Shown one piece after another: positions 10,729-22,355 of a DNA stretch of 64,000 bases (position 1 is the first letter of the stretch; each line of letters starts with the position of its first letter). The DNA comes from Diphasiastrum complanatum (taxonomy: Eukaryota; Streptophyta; Lycopodiopsida; Lycopodiales; Lycopodiaceae). The stretch covers positions 23,249,005 to 23,313,004 of the forward strand of contig CM055092.1 of the NCBI GenBank assembly GCA_029204225.1, in the 5' to 3' direction. Under the pieces are notes generated by a model. The model was not told the origin of the DNA. It searched no databases and saw only the letters and a list, made by a program, of their open reading frames with translations. The translations under genes were made by a program, and so were the position numbers.

Positions 10729-11066
10729 AATGAAAATGGGGGTCACACATTACTAAGATTTGCGAAGCTTACGGGGTTTTGACGGATCAAGAATTGGGAC
10801 TATTTCAGCCCAATCTAGTTCACAAAAGGCCTAAGCAGTATTGTGTCAGTACCGAACTTACTTGGGGACGAAGTTGAGGTGCAATCAGACTCCTTTAGTC
10901 CGCCCACACAACAAGACACAACATGAGTTGAGAATCTGATCGGAGATTCGACGATGATGCAATAGCAGGATAATGCAGGGTTTACAGACAGTCGCAAGAT
11001 GTTACCACGGTAGCCATTTTCTTGCCCGGACACCACGGAATCGACCAAGGATGTAGGAATGGACGA

Positions 11067-11970
11067 CCACAACATGGATTATGCTAATGACGAACACATC
11101 AAGAAATTCTTACAGACAGCCAGGAATTTTTCACCGGCACTACAACACGGTATAGAGTTTATCTGGCAATATCAGCATTTGCAGAACCAGGCAGCATACT
11201 AGCACGGAGTATATGTGCAACAAGCTGATAGATTGAAGATTGTAGAGGAAGAAGCACCTAGGATATGCCAATATCAAATGCAAATAAATGAGCTCACAAC
11301 GTAGTTGAAGAGTGTACAGGAGTAGCTATGCCAAAAGACCAAAGATAACAATGTGCTTCGAGAACAAAATGCACATTACTTTGACCAGATTACTCAATTA
11401 CAGAAGGAGCTCTATATAGTGCAGACTGCTAAAGAGATTGTTGAGTATGAACGAGAATTGTTGAATGCCCAAATCTCGAAAATCACTGCAGGAGGGCCAG
11501 TACGTGTTGATAATGCGAGGCTAAAGGAATGGGCCAAAACAATCTTACGCACGAGGGTAGCCGACAAGCTGGAGCCGCTTATGGAGGAAGAATGCTTTTT
11601 GAGAGATGAGAATATCCAGCTACATGCCTATGAGAATATTCTTGAAGGAAACTTACACGCCTATCACCACTGAATGGCTGAACAAAATGGTGTTGACAAA
11701 GCAAACACTGCGATCGGTATCAGACATCATAGATGACAATCAGAATCTTTTACTCAAGCCATTTGTTATAGATTGGCCACCCCCCCCACCAAAATCCAGG
11801 GTTTTGTCATCACCATCTATGATGATGAGATACAAACTGATTGCGATCGATTCATAGGGTAGAGATGAATATGTGACTCACTGTTCAGGAATGCATACCT
11901 CATGTGAAAGCGAGAGTGAACACCACAGCAAAGACATCAAAAAGAGGAAGCGACAAAAGAAGGCTAACAC
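11067..11970 (+). pseudogene. Gypsy gag-like ORF with coiled coil
   Basis: The frame reads through DEHIKKFLQTARNF, an Asn/Gln-rich stretch, and then a heptad-rich segment (11353-11673: HYFDQITQLQKELYIVQTAK and onward) that should form a coiled coil. It ends in an acidic/basic tail (KKRKRQKK) at about 11940-11970. At least three in-frame TAG stops interrupt it (about 11201, 11303, 11324), each where a Gln codon would fit. A short second frame overlaps at 11606-11857. The tail resembles that at 600-702 and 34320-34424. Gag identity is inferred from position, not from a recognised family. Confidence 0.6.
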
Positions 11971-12055
11971 ATGAAGATTACACAAGGTTCTTCGATGGGG
12001 AACTACTTCGCTACACGGCCAAGGCTTGGAACAGATTGTGGATGCTGCAAGATAG

Positions 12056-12405
12056 TTGAAAAAAGAAGAAACTAGAAAGAAGTACCAACGACAGCGTCGA
12101 CATCATCGGCGAGATGACTCATCTGATTCTGATTCAGATACCGGTTCGGAATCAGATAGTTCTTCAAGCTCAAAAGAGAGTTCATCTTATTCACATGATG
12201 GGAAACGGTCAAAGAAGCATAAGCAGAAAGTGAAAACTAGTGAGCCATTACCAACAGTCACGAAAGATATTGTTACTACGAAATTTCGCCAAGGAAACGT
12301 TTGTTTCTGCTGGAATTGAAATCAGGAAGGGCATTATATCAATGAATGTGCTAATGGCACGTATTGTAATGCATATAACCACTGGATGAATGACTGCAAG
12401 CAGTA
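12056..12405 (+). pseudogene. Basic, Ser/Asp-rich nucleocapsid-like region with degenerate zinc knuckles
   Basis: The frame opens Lys/Arg-rich (RKKYQRQRRHHRRDD), followed by a long Ser/Asp run and another Lys-rich stretch. It then passes into a CCHC-like region with a Cys, GHYINEC and a second half-knuckle CNAYNHWMNDC. An in-frame TGA interrupts the first knuckle. In retroelements this arrangement binds genomic RNA. It sits between the coiled-coil gag and the protease, as expected. Confidence 0.7.
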
Positions 12406-13106
12406 AGATCTGCTGGAGCATTTGTAGTCCAAGCACACCAATGCACCAACCGCAAATGCAACAGCCCTAGCATCGGCAACCACCATTACAACCGATACCA
12501 CCACAAATGCAGGTGTATCAAGGCCCTTATTATCAAGGGAATCAGATGCAACCCCCTTTCAATGGCAAGTGTGTTACCGACCAGATCTACCAAATGTATT
12601 TGCAATTTTTGCAATCAGAGGAGTCACCATTATTTCAACTGTGGCATACCATCGGCAGTGTGTGGGGAACCTAGAAAGAGGATTGCCACCACCGCGACTT
12701 AATAATCGTATCAATGATCAAGACATTGTGCAAAATCAACCTCAAAACCCGGGCGAGATGAATGCTTTTGAGCAACAGGCACTGGTGTAGCTGATTACAG
12801 TGGAAGAATCACCATTAACCGACGTACAAGCAGTGACTCAACACAAGGGTAAGGGAAATGCACCGATTCAGGAGGAAGGTGTGGAAGACGTTGAACCAAG
12901 CATCAGTCGGGTTGTTAATCCCGATATTGGTTAGATGGCCAAAGTCACTCAAAATGTATTGGAACAATTATAGCAACCATAGGGGCCAAATTCTCCCCGT
13001 GAGTTGGTAGATGTCGTGGTTGACCAGATTGCCGAATTTGTGCATAATTATAAATTTCAGGTTATAGTAGGCGGAATCCATACGATCAAACTTACCAGGA
13101 TTTACG

Positions 13107-13500
13107 ATGTCGAAAGGACTTCCTCCTACGCCAGTCAATGCGATTGTTCAATCCATGGAACAAGACATTGTTCCTATATTGGAAGTGAATATTCAAGGAT
13201 TGAATATCAAAGGAGTTCAAATCGATGGTGGTGCAGGGGTGCACATCATCTCGGAAGAAACTTATAGCAAATTAAAGAACATCACGCTGCATAAAATTAA
13301 TTTGGTAATACATATGGCTAACCATACGTGCGATTCTCCAGCTGAGGAAATTCGGAAGATCCCTGTCTATATTAAGGGATTGCAGTTTCTGTTGAATTTT
13401 GTTGTCATGAGGTTGCCCATGGGTTCAGATGTCTATCTGGTCCTATTAGGCCGACCCTAGCTGCGAGCTGCTAAAGCAGTACATGGTTGGGCAACGAGCA
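13107..13500 (+). pseudogene. Retropepsin-like aspartic protease domain of gypsy element
   Basis: An open stretch carries VQIDGGAGVHIISEETYSKL, where retropepsins have D-[ST]-G-[AS] (here IDGGAGV), and later YLVLLGRP, the conserved second-half Gly-Arg/Asp motif. The frame stops at a TAG directly after LLGRP, and the sequence beyond still reads as the usual continuation (LRAAKAVHGW). The protein would process Gag-Pol if intact. D-G-G instead of D-S/T-G is found in some plant gypsy elements, so it is not itself proof of inactivity. Confidence 0.75.
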
Positions 13501-13779
13501 TTGCAAACACATCAAGGGAGGTTGGATTCCACAGTTCGACCGGTGGGAGTTGAAACGGTTCAAGAATTGTTGTTCCAAACAATGACGGAGGAATCTGAAG
13601 AGAATTTGTACTTCACGAGTCTATATCCGAATTTCATACCAGTGGGAGAAGCTCATTTATTTACAGTTATCAATCTATTTGTTGCAGAGGAAGTTAGAGC
13701 TGATTCCAAAGAATTATTGCAGAAGGATAAATAAGTGATAGCGTAGGATTCAACTGGAGAGCAATTTCCATAGAGTTTC

Positions 13780-14480
13780 TTGGTGATTATTGAAGAGTCC
13801 CGCACTGTGCAGTTACATCGTACTCAAGTCTCCATAGAAGAATTGATCAAGATTAATTTGGGGATGGAAGACAACCCAAAGCACGTACCAATTGGTGGGA
13901 ATAATGACCCGGAGTTTATTCAACGAGCAACTGAATTATTCCAGAAGTACAAGGCCGTATTTGGATGGTCTTATGATGAACTCAGAGGTGTACCAAAGAA
14001 AATCTATCAACACACAATCGATGTCACCATTGATGCACAACCTATACGACAACAACGCTATAGGATGAACCCAAAGCATGTGGAAAGAGTCATAGCCGAA
14101 ATAGAGAAACTTGTGAAAGTTGATTTTATATACGCTATTGACTATATACCATGGTTAAGCCCCATTGTGATAGTACCCAAGAAGGACAGTAATCTACGGG
14201 TATGTGTGGATTACCGTAAGCTCATTTCATTCCGTGGGTCATGAGTGATACAGTTTCTTGGATGGGTTTAGTGGGTAGAATCAAATATAGATCACTGAGA
14301 AGGATACAGAGAAGACTGCTTTCATCATAGAATGGGGGGTGTATGTCTATAAAGTAATGCCATTCAGATTAAAGAATTCACCAGCAGCTTTCAGAAGGTT
14401 ATGACAAAAGCATTTTATGATTACTTTGATAGGTTCATGAAAATTTTCCTGGATGATTTTTGCTTATATGGTGATGTGAG
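13780..14480 (+). pseudogene. Gypsy reverse transcriptase remnant
   Basis: The 13780-14244 frame contains FQKYKAVFGWSYDELRG, then RQQRYRMNPKHVERV, SPIVIVPKKDSNLRVCVDYRKL, all RT N-terminal blocks of Ty3/gypsy. After YRKL there is a deletion and frameshift. FLDGF (about 14258) and VMPFRLKNSPAAF (about 14355-14395) follow in another frame, then LDD near 14453. Stops at several positions make the enzyme inactive. A related RT on the minus strand is at 28900-29187. Confidence 0.85.
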
Positions 14481-14529
14481 GATCAACTGGATTATTTAGA
14501 AAAATGTTTTCAGTGGTGTTACGAGTTCG

Positions 14530-15335
14530 GAATAAGTTTGAATCTGAACAAATGCACTTTCTACATAAGACGTGGAGTTTTGCTTGGGCAAATCATTTCA
14601 AAAGAGGGTCTATCAATTGATCTAGCAAAGATAAAGGTGATTAAGAATATGCAGGTTCCAAAGTCTCCGAAAGAGATGCAATCCTTGGGAATGACGAGGT
14701 GTCATCGTCGTTACATTTACGCATATTCGGATAGAACTCGTGTTATATGAGGTTTTGACAAAAGGAGCGGTGTACTAAATCACTATTAAGTGTTATAAAG
14801 CATTTAAGGATTTGGTTAACGCATTGGTGAATGCACCTATTCTTCAACCGCCAGATTGGAGTAAACCATTTCATGTGCACTGTGATGCTTCATAGGTAGC
14901 AGTTGGTTGCATATAAGTACAACCAAGAGAAGAGAAAGGATATGATCATCCAGTATACTATGCAAGCAAGTAGCTAACGCCAACAGAGAGAATTATTCAA
15001 CCACAGAAAGAGAGGCGTTGAGCTTAATTTTTGTGCTACGGAAATTTCATCATTTTTTACCTGATAATAAATTTATTGTTTATATGGATCATCAACCACT
15101 GTTGTACCTTATACATAAACCTGCAATTGTGGGTAGGATCGCACATTGGATGATTTTGTTCCAAGAATTTGAGTTTGAAGTGCGAATTCGGCCTGGACGA
15201 GTGCATACTGTAGCCGATCAATCATCCCATATTGAAATGGGCAATGTGGAAGAAGGCATCGATGAAATGTCGGATGCACAGTTGTTTATGTCTGAATTAG
15301 TCAGTGATTCTTGGTACACTGGTCTGGTTAATTTT
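14530..15335 (+). pseudogene. Gypsy RT connection and RNase H remnant
   Basis: It starts with a connection-like stretch (14538-14750, LNLNKCTF and GVLLGQIISKEGLSID), then sequence parallel to 32090-32170 (RYIYAYSD). RNase H follows: HCDAS (about 14878-14892), YYAS, then after a frameshift KFIVYMDHQPLLYL (15018-15395) and RPGRVHTVADQSS. TAG or TAA stops at about 14893, 14914 and 14968 all sit at Gln-like positions. RNase H would remove the RNA template during reverse transcription. Confidence 0.8.
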
Positions 15336-15363
15336 TTGACGCATGGGACTTTTTCGAACCATT

Positions 15364-16230
15364 TTAAAAAATCTCAACGTTGTCAATTGATTTGATGATC
15401 GAGATAAAAGCAGATTTCACATTTATCTGATGTAAAGGCCAACAAAAATGTGAACCTAAAGCAACAAGTAGACGTAGAGTATTCCACTTACTAACTGGTC
15501 CAAAGGTCTCCTCATAATCGACGCCTTTACTTTGTGTATAGCCTTTGATCACCAATCTTGCTTTGTGCTTTGATATACTTCATCTGCATGGTACATAGTC
15601 CTGTATACCCATTTACAACCAATGGGTTTCTTGCCATAGTTCCACTAAGTTTCATGTGCTATGCTTAGCAATTGACTCCATCTCTTCTTCCATGGCCTTG
15701 ACCCAAATGTCATCATCATTCGCTTCAACAAGTCGAAGGTTCTTTGCTTTGAATGATGCTAGATAAGAGAGCATAATTTGTTTCATACATGTCAAGTTGT
15801 GTCTTTTCTCTTGTTGATCTTCGTAGCTCTCCCTAGATAGATGATTCAAGAAAGTCATCCATGTTGCGGCTCTCCATCAATCTCTCAACCACTTAAGGAG
15901 CTTCATGTCCGGTGATCGACTTCCTGTTGAAAATGTATCCCATGGTACATCCTTCTCCTTGCATTTGTCACCTGTGACTTCATTCCTCGCCAATAGAATG
16001 CAAATCATCCCTCATTGTCTTGATTCTGGTCATATAAGTCTGAATGTGCTCTCCTTGCTCCATTTGGGCACTATTCAAGTTTGCTTCAGAAACATATTCC
16101 TTGATGGATGGGAGGCACATAGTTTGAGTAGGTTGCTCGACTACCCGTCAACCTCCTCTCGCTCTAAGAAGATCCAGTCTCTATAGCTCTTCAACCGATG
16201 TGTTTCACCTTTTCACGAGGGTCTCTCTGG
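15364..16230 (-). pseudogene. Ty1/copia remnant: gag fragment joined to RT fragment
   Basis: On the minus strand, from the right: a gag-like stretch (YMTRIKTMRDDLHSIGEE, about 16045-15985), then the pre-RT region (15652-15858, VKAMEEEMESI), then RT (15364-15555, GVDYEETFGPVSKWNTLRLLV). Protease and integrase are missing between gag and RT, so internal deletion is evident. The family looks different from the 52 kb element. Confidence 0.75.
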
Positions 16231-16239
16231 CAGGAGTCC

Positions 16240-16930
16240 CTCCCTCCTGCATGATAATGCTAGCGCTACATTTCGGAATTCTCGGTGTTGTGGAGGTGGC
16301 GATGATGATGTCATGCCTCATGTAGTCTTGAGTCCATCACATCCCTCTAGCAGGGCTTGTTGTAGGGAATTCTTACTTCGAGAAATAGTAACTCAGCAAG
16401 CAGTGTGCATGGCACATGATACTATGACTCATGCCACCCTCATACTCACTCCTCGTATTTTTCCCTCTTCGACACGCCTACCCAAGACTTCAATTTTCCT
16501 ATGGAGACTCCATGACACTATGATCCCTCTTGCTAGACCACTCTGCCCATTTTTTCTCCCATTCAGATTCAATGTCCATGGCCAAGATGAGGATGACTCA
16601 GCTGGATCTAATTAGGTGTTTCATTCTAGCACACGTATGTGAGAGTCCCGATTTAGTTTATAATATCTCTCTATACTTGGAATATTTATGCATCTATCCT
16701 TCATCACTCTTTAAGTGCATGAAAGGTAGCTCAAATATTTGCAAATATTTTTATTAACAATTATGAACAAACAATTTTTCTTACCAACTTCATAAGAAGT
16801 GGTGCAAAAGGCTCCTAGGGTTGGAGGGAGTCCATTTTTTGGGCATAAGGGAGCCAATACTGCCTTAATTTTTTTTTTTTTGGTATTTCCTCTCCCTTTG
16901 AATAGTCCTTGGAAAATTGTTGTTTATGTT
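16240..16930. other. No recognisable feature
   Basis: Short open frames exist (for example 16313-16615) but show no domain and no codon pattern I can support. I see nothing else in this stretch. Confidence 0.5.
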
Positions 16931-16934
16931 CCTG

Positions 16935-17111
16935 GATATATCCCTCGAAAAACACTCTTGGAAGATCAGTTTATTTGTCGAGGCACATACCAAGGTCCCT
17001 CGATATATCCCTCGTAACACACTAACTATGATCAGTCTACTACCCGAGGGATATATCGGCCTCCCTCAATATATTCCTCAGAAGTCACTCACTCTCATCA
17101 CAACATGAGGG
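16935..17111. repeat. About 66-bp imperfect tandem repeat, 2.7 units
   Basis: Units begin gatatatccctcg at 16935, gatatatccctcg at 17002 and caatatattcctca at 17067. The word is also present inverted (cgagggatatat, about 17045), so each unit can fold on itself. It lies just left of the inverted-repeat arm at 17126. Confidence 0.75.
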
Positions 17112-17125
17112 ATTTATGGAAAATA

Positions 17126-17290
17126 GTTGGAAAATTTTGAGGTTTAATCTAGATCCCAATGCGGTATCTCATTATTTACAAAATCAGAGGCCCTCAAATC
17201 TATTTCTCTCTTTCTTAATTAATCTTTTACTTTTTAATAATTTCTTATAAGACATCAGACTGTTTATATAATTCTTTCTAGCATGAAGTT
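17126..17290 (+). repeat. Inverted repeat, left arm
   Basis: Sequence from ttggaaaattttgaggttta to gtttatataattctttc matches the reverse complement of 20388-20553 with scattered mismatches, for example the shared word ggccctcaaatctatttctc. The arms lie about 3.1 kb apart and point outward. They may be ends of one old element or two LTR fragments in opposite orientation. I found no target duplication. Confidence 0.7.
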
Positions 17291-17294
17291 ATTC

Positions 17295-19942
17295 TTCTAA
17301 AAGACTGTTATGTCATATAAATTACTACTTGTGTGAATAGACTTGGAATTCAAATAATTCTAAGGTTAAAATGTTTCAATTTCTTAAACCATAAAATTTC
17401 TCTTTTGCATAAATGGATTTCGATGGAGTAGTAGTTTCTATCACTCATATTGGAAATAATTGAAAGAGAAGTCCTGTTTGTAATGAAGTGAATTCTTTAG
17501 TGGAAGCACTTATTACTGACTTTTCTTGGATTTAGATATTTTTATATATCATCTTTCGAGTTAACTTTTATGGAAATTTATAATTTCTTTAAAAGGAGGG
17601 GTGAAGTGGTGGGATAAATTTCTATTTGGGAATCTGTGGTTTGCGTAGTTTTCGGAAAAGAACCAACTGCGTTATAGAAATGAGATGTGGTTTGGAAGTA
17701 ATTTCGGATAGATTTAGAGTAAGATGCCTAATTGGAACTTTTCGAAATATGAGGAATTCTCTAGGGATTGTGTGGACAATTTGGAACTGGAACGGGTTTA
17801 GAATTTGAACCATTATCTATAAGTAGTGCAGTAAAAGGTAAAAGGTTACTAATTCCATTCTAATTGGAATAGAAGTAAGTTTGATCAGGATTTAAGTCTG
17901 AGAGTTCTGTATTGGATCAACCTAATCTTAGTTGAGTACTAGGATGAGAATGGGGTTGATTGAGTGGAAGAAATTATGCTATTAAAAGAAATTCGATTGG
18001 AAAACTATTGAGAGTAAATTTTATTCATCTCAGAAATTTCCCGGATATGTTATTTACTCATGAGAAATATAAAATATTTTGTAGCTAAGTTACAAGATCT
18101 CAGTGAGATATGTGAGTAACATATGTGGGTTATGGAGGATTCTGCCATATAAGAATGTGTTTATGTACTGGGAAGTAGTGAGATTATTCACATATGTGCA
18201 CGATTAATCTTGTATGAATCTACTGTGTATTCCTGGTTACTAGAGTTTTTGGTGCACTTAACCTAGTCGGTAAACATAGACATATGATCAAGTATTGTTT
18301 TGACAGATACTTGTAGAGTTAACAAATCCTTGTACAGAAGATTTATCGATTAGCTTATAAATGATTTGGGTAAGGATCTAAATGTGGTTTTATACTAGTT
18401 TTTCACCTAGACATTTGAGATTTTTAACTCATTGGCAATTAACTTGAGTAGCTGATTACTCCAGGATGAAGTTAATTGGTAAAATGATCAGTGTGATGTG
18501 GATTCACCAGAAACTGACGGTTTTGATTTATATTGCTTGTAAGACGCATGATTAGTAAATCATTTCGGTTCATCAATTAAAAATTGTGTGCATTGGATAT
18601 ACAATATTCTTGGGATAGAGTATTCCTTAGTTAAGGAATAGACTAAGCTCATTAGTGGTTGAATCCCAGAGAGCTCGATTGGATAACAAATTATAATGAA
18701 TCCAAGAATAATAACTGAATTAATATTCAGCAGGACTTTAGATATCTAGATTTGATTCTAGATTGTAATCTAAAGTTTTTTTGTAGTTGAAGATGATTAT
18801 CATTTTGGTATTCGTTAAGTCTTTAATTACTAGTGGTTTATAGAACTTGAATATCTCGCACTTTAGTCAAAGAGTCATGTTTGAAGAATGTTCCTAAAAT
18901 CCAGTATTTTTCTAGTGGGAAAGATTTTGGAATGATTCTTACTTTTTCTGAGTTATGTTGGACATATACTCCAGTATCCTGTAAATGATTATGTTTTGGA
19001 TTTCGGGGAATTATAATTGACGAATTATATGAATCTAAATATTTATGGTAGATGAATCATAAATAGATACTTAATTATTGTCAGAGGATTATAAGGAATT
19101 GTAATGATTCTTAAGTGTGGTGATTAATTCTTGATCTATTATTTGAGTAAGAATCCAGATCAGTGTTTTGAATCTCTCTACTCCAGTATTTTATTTGAGA
19201 GCCTATGGATCTCACAGATATTCCCACAAGATAAGTATTTTATTTGTGGATAATTTAATCTATCTAGTGGATGTTATTTTGCTACAGTTTATGGTCTGTA
19301 AATGCTTGAGTACAGTTTTTCATTTGAATTGAATCTCCAATTATCTTAGGAGACAAACAAGTCTATTAAGGTGAATGAATGTTATTTTTCTTGCATTTGG
19401 TGCTAGAAACAAGAGCATTTAACTCAAAAGAGTATATGGGATACTCAGAGTTGAGTTTTAGTCATTCTATATCTTAATGATTCTTCTAGAGATTCTAGAT
19501 AAATGAATTATCATATCTTAGAATTTGGATTCTAAGGATATTTGTACTTGGAAGCTTATGAATTATTTGCCAGAGTGGTGAATAATTTCAGAGTGTAATT
19601 GTAGTTATTTTATTAATTCTTTAACTTCAATCTCTTAAGTTGGGTTATTTCATCTAGTGTTTGATGTAAGTGCTTTACATGAAGGTGATGTTACTAACTT
19701 GTGATGAATGTAACCCAGATGGAAAAATTCATCGCTTAGTGTACTTTTCAAGCCTGAGTTGTACTCCAGTGTAGAGATTATCATTTGAAAAATAGGATTA
19801 TCTCTGAGTACTTGTTTGACATGAAAGTTTGACTAAGAATAATAATTTTCTAGGTTGATATTTAAAGTTAAAAGAACTATTCCTATTATTCTTTCATGTT
19901 TAGAGAGCTTCTAAGGATAGAAGTAGTTTAAGGAGGGAAGAA
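17295..19942 (+). pseudogene. Strongly decayed, AT-rich gypsy-like DNA
   Basis: No frame is open for long. At 19719-19790 one frame reads DGKIHRLVYFSS followed by stops, resembling the gypsy RNase H block around the D-G-x-x-H and Y-F-S positions. A purine-rich tract (aaggagggaagaa, 19930-19942) directly precedes a TGTTATGTCC LTR-type start. I infer the 3' part of an old plus-strand gypsy element that has lost most C and G. Everything upstream of 19.7 kb is not recognisable. Confidence 0.4.
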
Positions 19943-20060
19943 TGTTATGTCCATGGCCAGTAAGTAGGATTCAATATACTCCTAGTCTTGGATACACGGC
20001 ATTCTAGTAAATCAAGCTGTTAGTTATGCCACATCATACTGGATGTGACCCGAAAGTAAC
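19943..20060 (+). repeat. Start of a gypsy-type LTR (TGTTATGTCC)
   Basis: It begins TGTTATGTCCATGGCCAG immediately after a polypurine tract. About 105 bp match the reverse complement of 28459-28563 (shared actcctagtcttggatacac and gttatgccac). The right end of this LTR is not defined. Confidence 0.6.
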
Positions 20061-20239
20061 TAATATCTTTGTGAGGCCCAGAACACACTAAATGGAATTT
20101 AGACAAGGTAAGAGACATTGTATGCATGCGTAGAGTTATCAATAGCAATTCTATGAATAGTTGGTCCATGCTTAGGACTCTATTCTAGGTGAATCTATGT
20201 ATAGGAAAGTTAGGGCTATGCATGGCTATGTGCCCAAGA

Positions 20240-20382
20240 TGCTTTTGGCTCTATATATTGGGTCCAAACTTGCTATGTACAAGTGGCACTTTAGCCATTC
20301 AAGTAACCAACAAACAATATTGACAAAATGTACAATATTCTACATGGCTAGATTTGCCAATGTAGGCAATTTTTCACAGGAA
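20240..20382 (-). repeat. Degraded copia LTR fragment related to the 22-27 kb element
   Basis: Its right part (ttctacatggctagatttgcc, then ggcaatttttcaca) matches the 5' start of the minus-strand LTR at 23057 and 26930 with small gaps. It looks like a truncated older insertion of the same family. Confidence 0.55.
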
Positions 20383-20387
20383 AGAAT

Positions 20388-20553
20388 CATATAAACCAGT
20401 CTGATGTCTTATATTCAAGAAATTACTAAGGAGTATAGGATTAATTAAGAAAGTGAGAAATAGATTTGAGGGCCTATGATCTTGTGAATAGTAAGATATA
20501 ATATTGGAATATAGACTAAAACTCAAAATTTTCCAAAATACCCGTTAGAGGAG
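20388..20553 (-). repeat. Inverted repeat, right arm
   Basis: Partner of 17126-17290. The inner edge adjoins the end of a degraded copia LTR (ttttcaca at about 20375-20382). Confidence 0.7.
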
Positions 20554-20559
20554 TTCTAA

Positions 20560-22350
20560 ATCCAAAAAAGACCCTTTGTAAAGATTCTTTTTATATTTTT
20601 TCTCAATTTCTTCTTACACATGGACCAATCAAAATACTCAAATTTGAAATTTACGTACGTAACCTTTTGAGACCACATTTTGATTCCACACTAAAAATGC
20701 AAGTCCAAATTTAGCAGAGTTTGACAAGGGCTTTCCAATGATATGTTACACGACATACTTCTGAGCTACGAATAAAAAATTATGGCAAATCAAAAGTATT
20801 AGTGTTATAATATTTTAATAATATAAACTACATCTTGCACGAAATCTTAAAGGGTCTTTTTGGAGCTCAAAACTCCTCTAATGCCACATTTTATCAAGGG
20901 TTTTTCTTTTTCTCGTATCATGACTAGGTACTAAAATACTCCATTGATAATCAGATTTTTATAGTCCTAGAATTTCCTTTCCAAAATTATTGATGTCCCA
21001 TACCATCAGCTTTTCCTCTTAGAAAACCCTTAACCACCTTATTTGATATTCTAGAGATCCACTTATCATCTAGTTGTCCTATAACCCATATAAGATATTA
21101 TCTCTTGTTCCCAAAAACTAGGAAACCCATTCATTTGGATGACTGGCATGCCTATCATATGGATACCACAAATCCACACCTGATCTTGTGATCTAAACAG
21201 AAGAATTAACATGGTTCAACATTGCATTCTGATCCATTCTGGTTAATGATAAGCTTCGAATCCCCTGGATCCAAGAGCATTAACTCTAGGGACAAACTTC
21301 TATCAATTAACAGATCCAATGTAATCCATGTATCAAATTCCACTTCTAATATCATAATAGACATCCACAACTATGGATAACTCAATGGTAACAAATATCT
21401 CAATTATGAATTCAACTAAATGAATTCTGTTCACGAAATTAATATCCGGCATTAAGCAATTATTTACAGGGATTACCAGCATCCTAACTACAAAATACAG
21501 TTTCCGACCACACTTACTACCACTAATGTCCACTGTTCTTCCCCCCTTCAGATTTTTAGTCCCCTGAAAATCTATTTCAGCTAAGGTACTAAGAAGACAT
21601 AAGGACATTAGTAAATGTAAAAAGTGAATTATTGTAGGAAAAAGTCTAAAACAATTTCATTTCTAATCTATAGCTGGGTTGAATCACTGATGTACAAAAA
21701 TCATCTACTAGTATAAAAAATTGTACTAGTATGATTTTTTGCATACAATTCACCGTAGGATTTTAACTAGAAATGAAATAAGTTTGTTACTTTTGATCAT
21801 TTCCTATCAATTACAAATTTTCCAATAAAATCGGACCGTTTCTTCTTTTTATTGACTAGTTTGGCATTACTTCGTCCATGTTGAACAAAATTATCCAAAC
21901 TTGGAATATGAAATTACATGAATGGAAATTCTACCAATAGGATTTCAATAACTCTTAAAATGTATCCAACCATATTTCACTGCTCAGATAAAGAGTTCTA
22001 TCACCACTCATTCAAGCTGGCTAATTCATATTGTTTGACGGTTTTAAACTCAATTTTGACAAGTATCTCACACAAACGTTCACTTGACCCATTTCTAATG
22101 ATCAGTACCGATTCAAAATATATCAAACAAGTAACCAATTTTCAATTTTGACCAAATATGAAATTCAAGAGAAAAGAGAAAAATTCAATTTTAATTTTCA
22201 ATCTGGGGGTTCCTTACTCCAAAAGTTAAAATGACATTATAGTAAAAACTGCAGGCAAATTAATTGTGGTTCCTTCTGCCAATTTTAAATCATCTGTAAC
22301 CGAGAAATAATTTAGCCTTAGTGAAAACACTGTGACTAACTCTAAATGAT
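20560..22350. other. AT-rich DNA, target of the 22-27 kb insertion
   Basis: No coding or RNA feature is supportable; open frames up to 91 codons lack any domain. The sequence is interrupted by the copia derivative at 22356 and continues at 26936. Confidence 0.5.
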
Positions 22351-22355
22351 AAATT

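Larger units (their letters stand above)
11040..15335 (+). mobile_element. Decayed Ty3/gypsy-type retroelement, internal region
   Basis: On the plus strand, pieces occur in the order expected for an LTR retroelement: coiled-coil gag (11067-11970), basic/Ser-rich region with zinc knuckles (12056-12405), retropepsin-like domain (13107-13500), reverse transcriptase (13780-14480) and RNase H (14770-15335). RT before RNase H, followed by no copia-type integrase upstream, fits Ty3/gypsy. No LTR is clearly attached, and the integrase is missing; fragments of a related integrase are at 32233-32725. Many stops, mostly TAG, and frameshifts make it inactive. Confidence 0.85.

Noticed and set aside
16313-16757. 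Two overlapping 75-100 codon plus-strand frames
   Set aside because: No recognisable domain or conserved context; chance open frames are expected at this length.
16935-17111. CRISPR-like array of spaced repeats
   Set aside because: Only three imperfect units, self-complementary, in a plant TE context; no cas genes.
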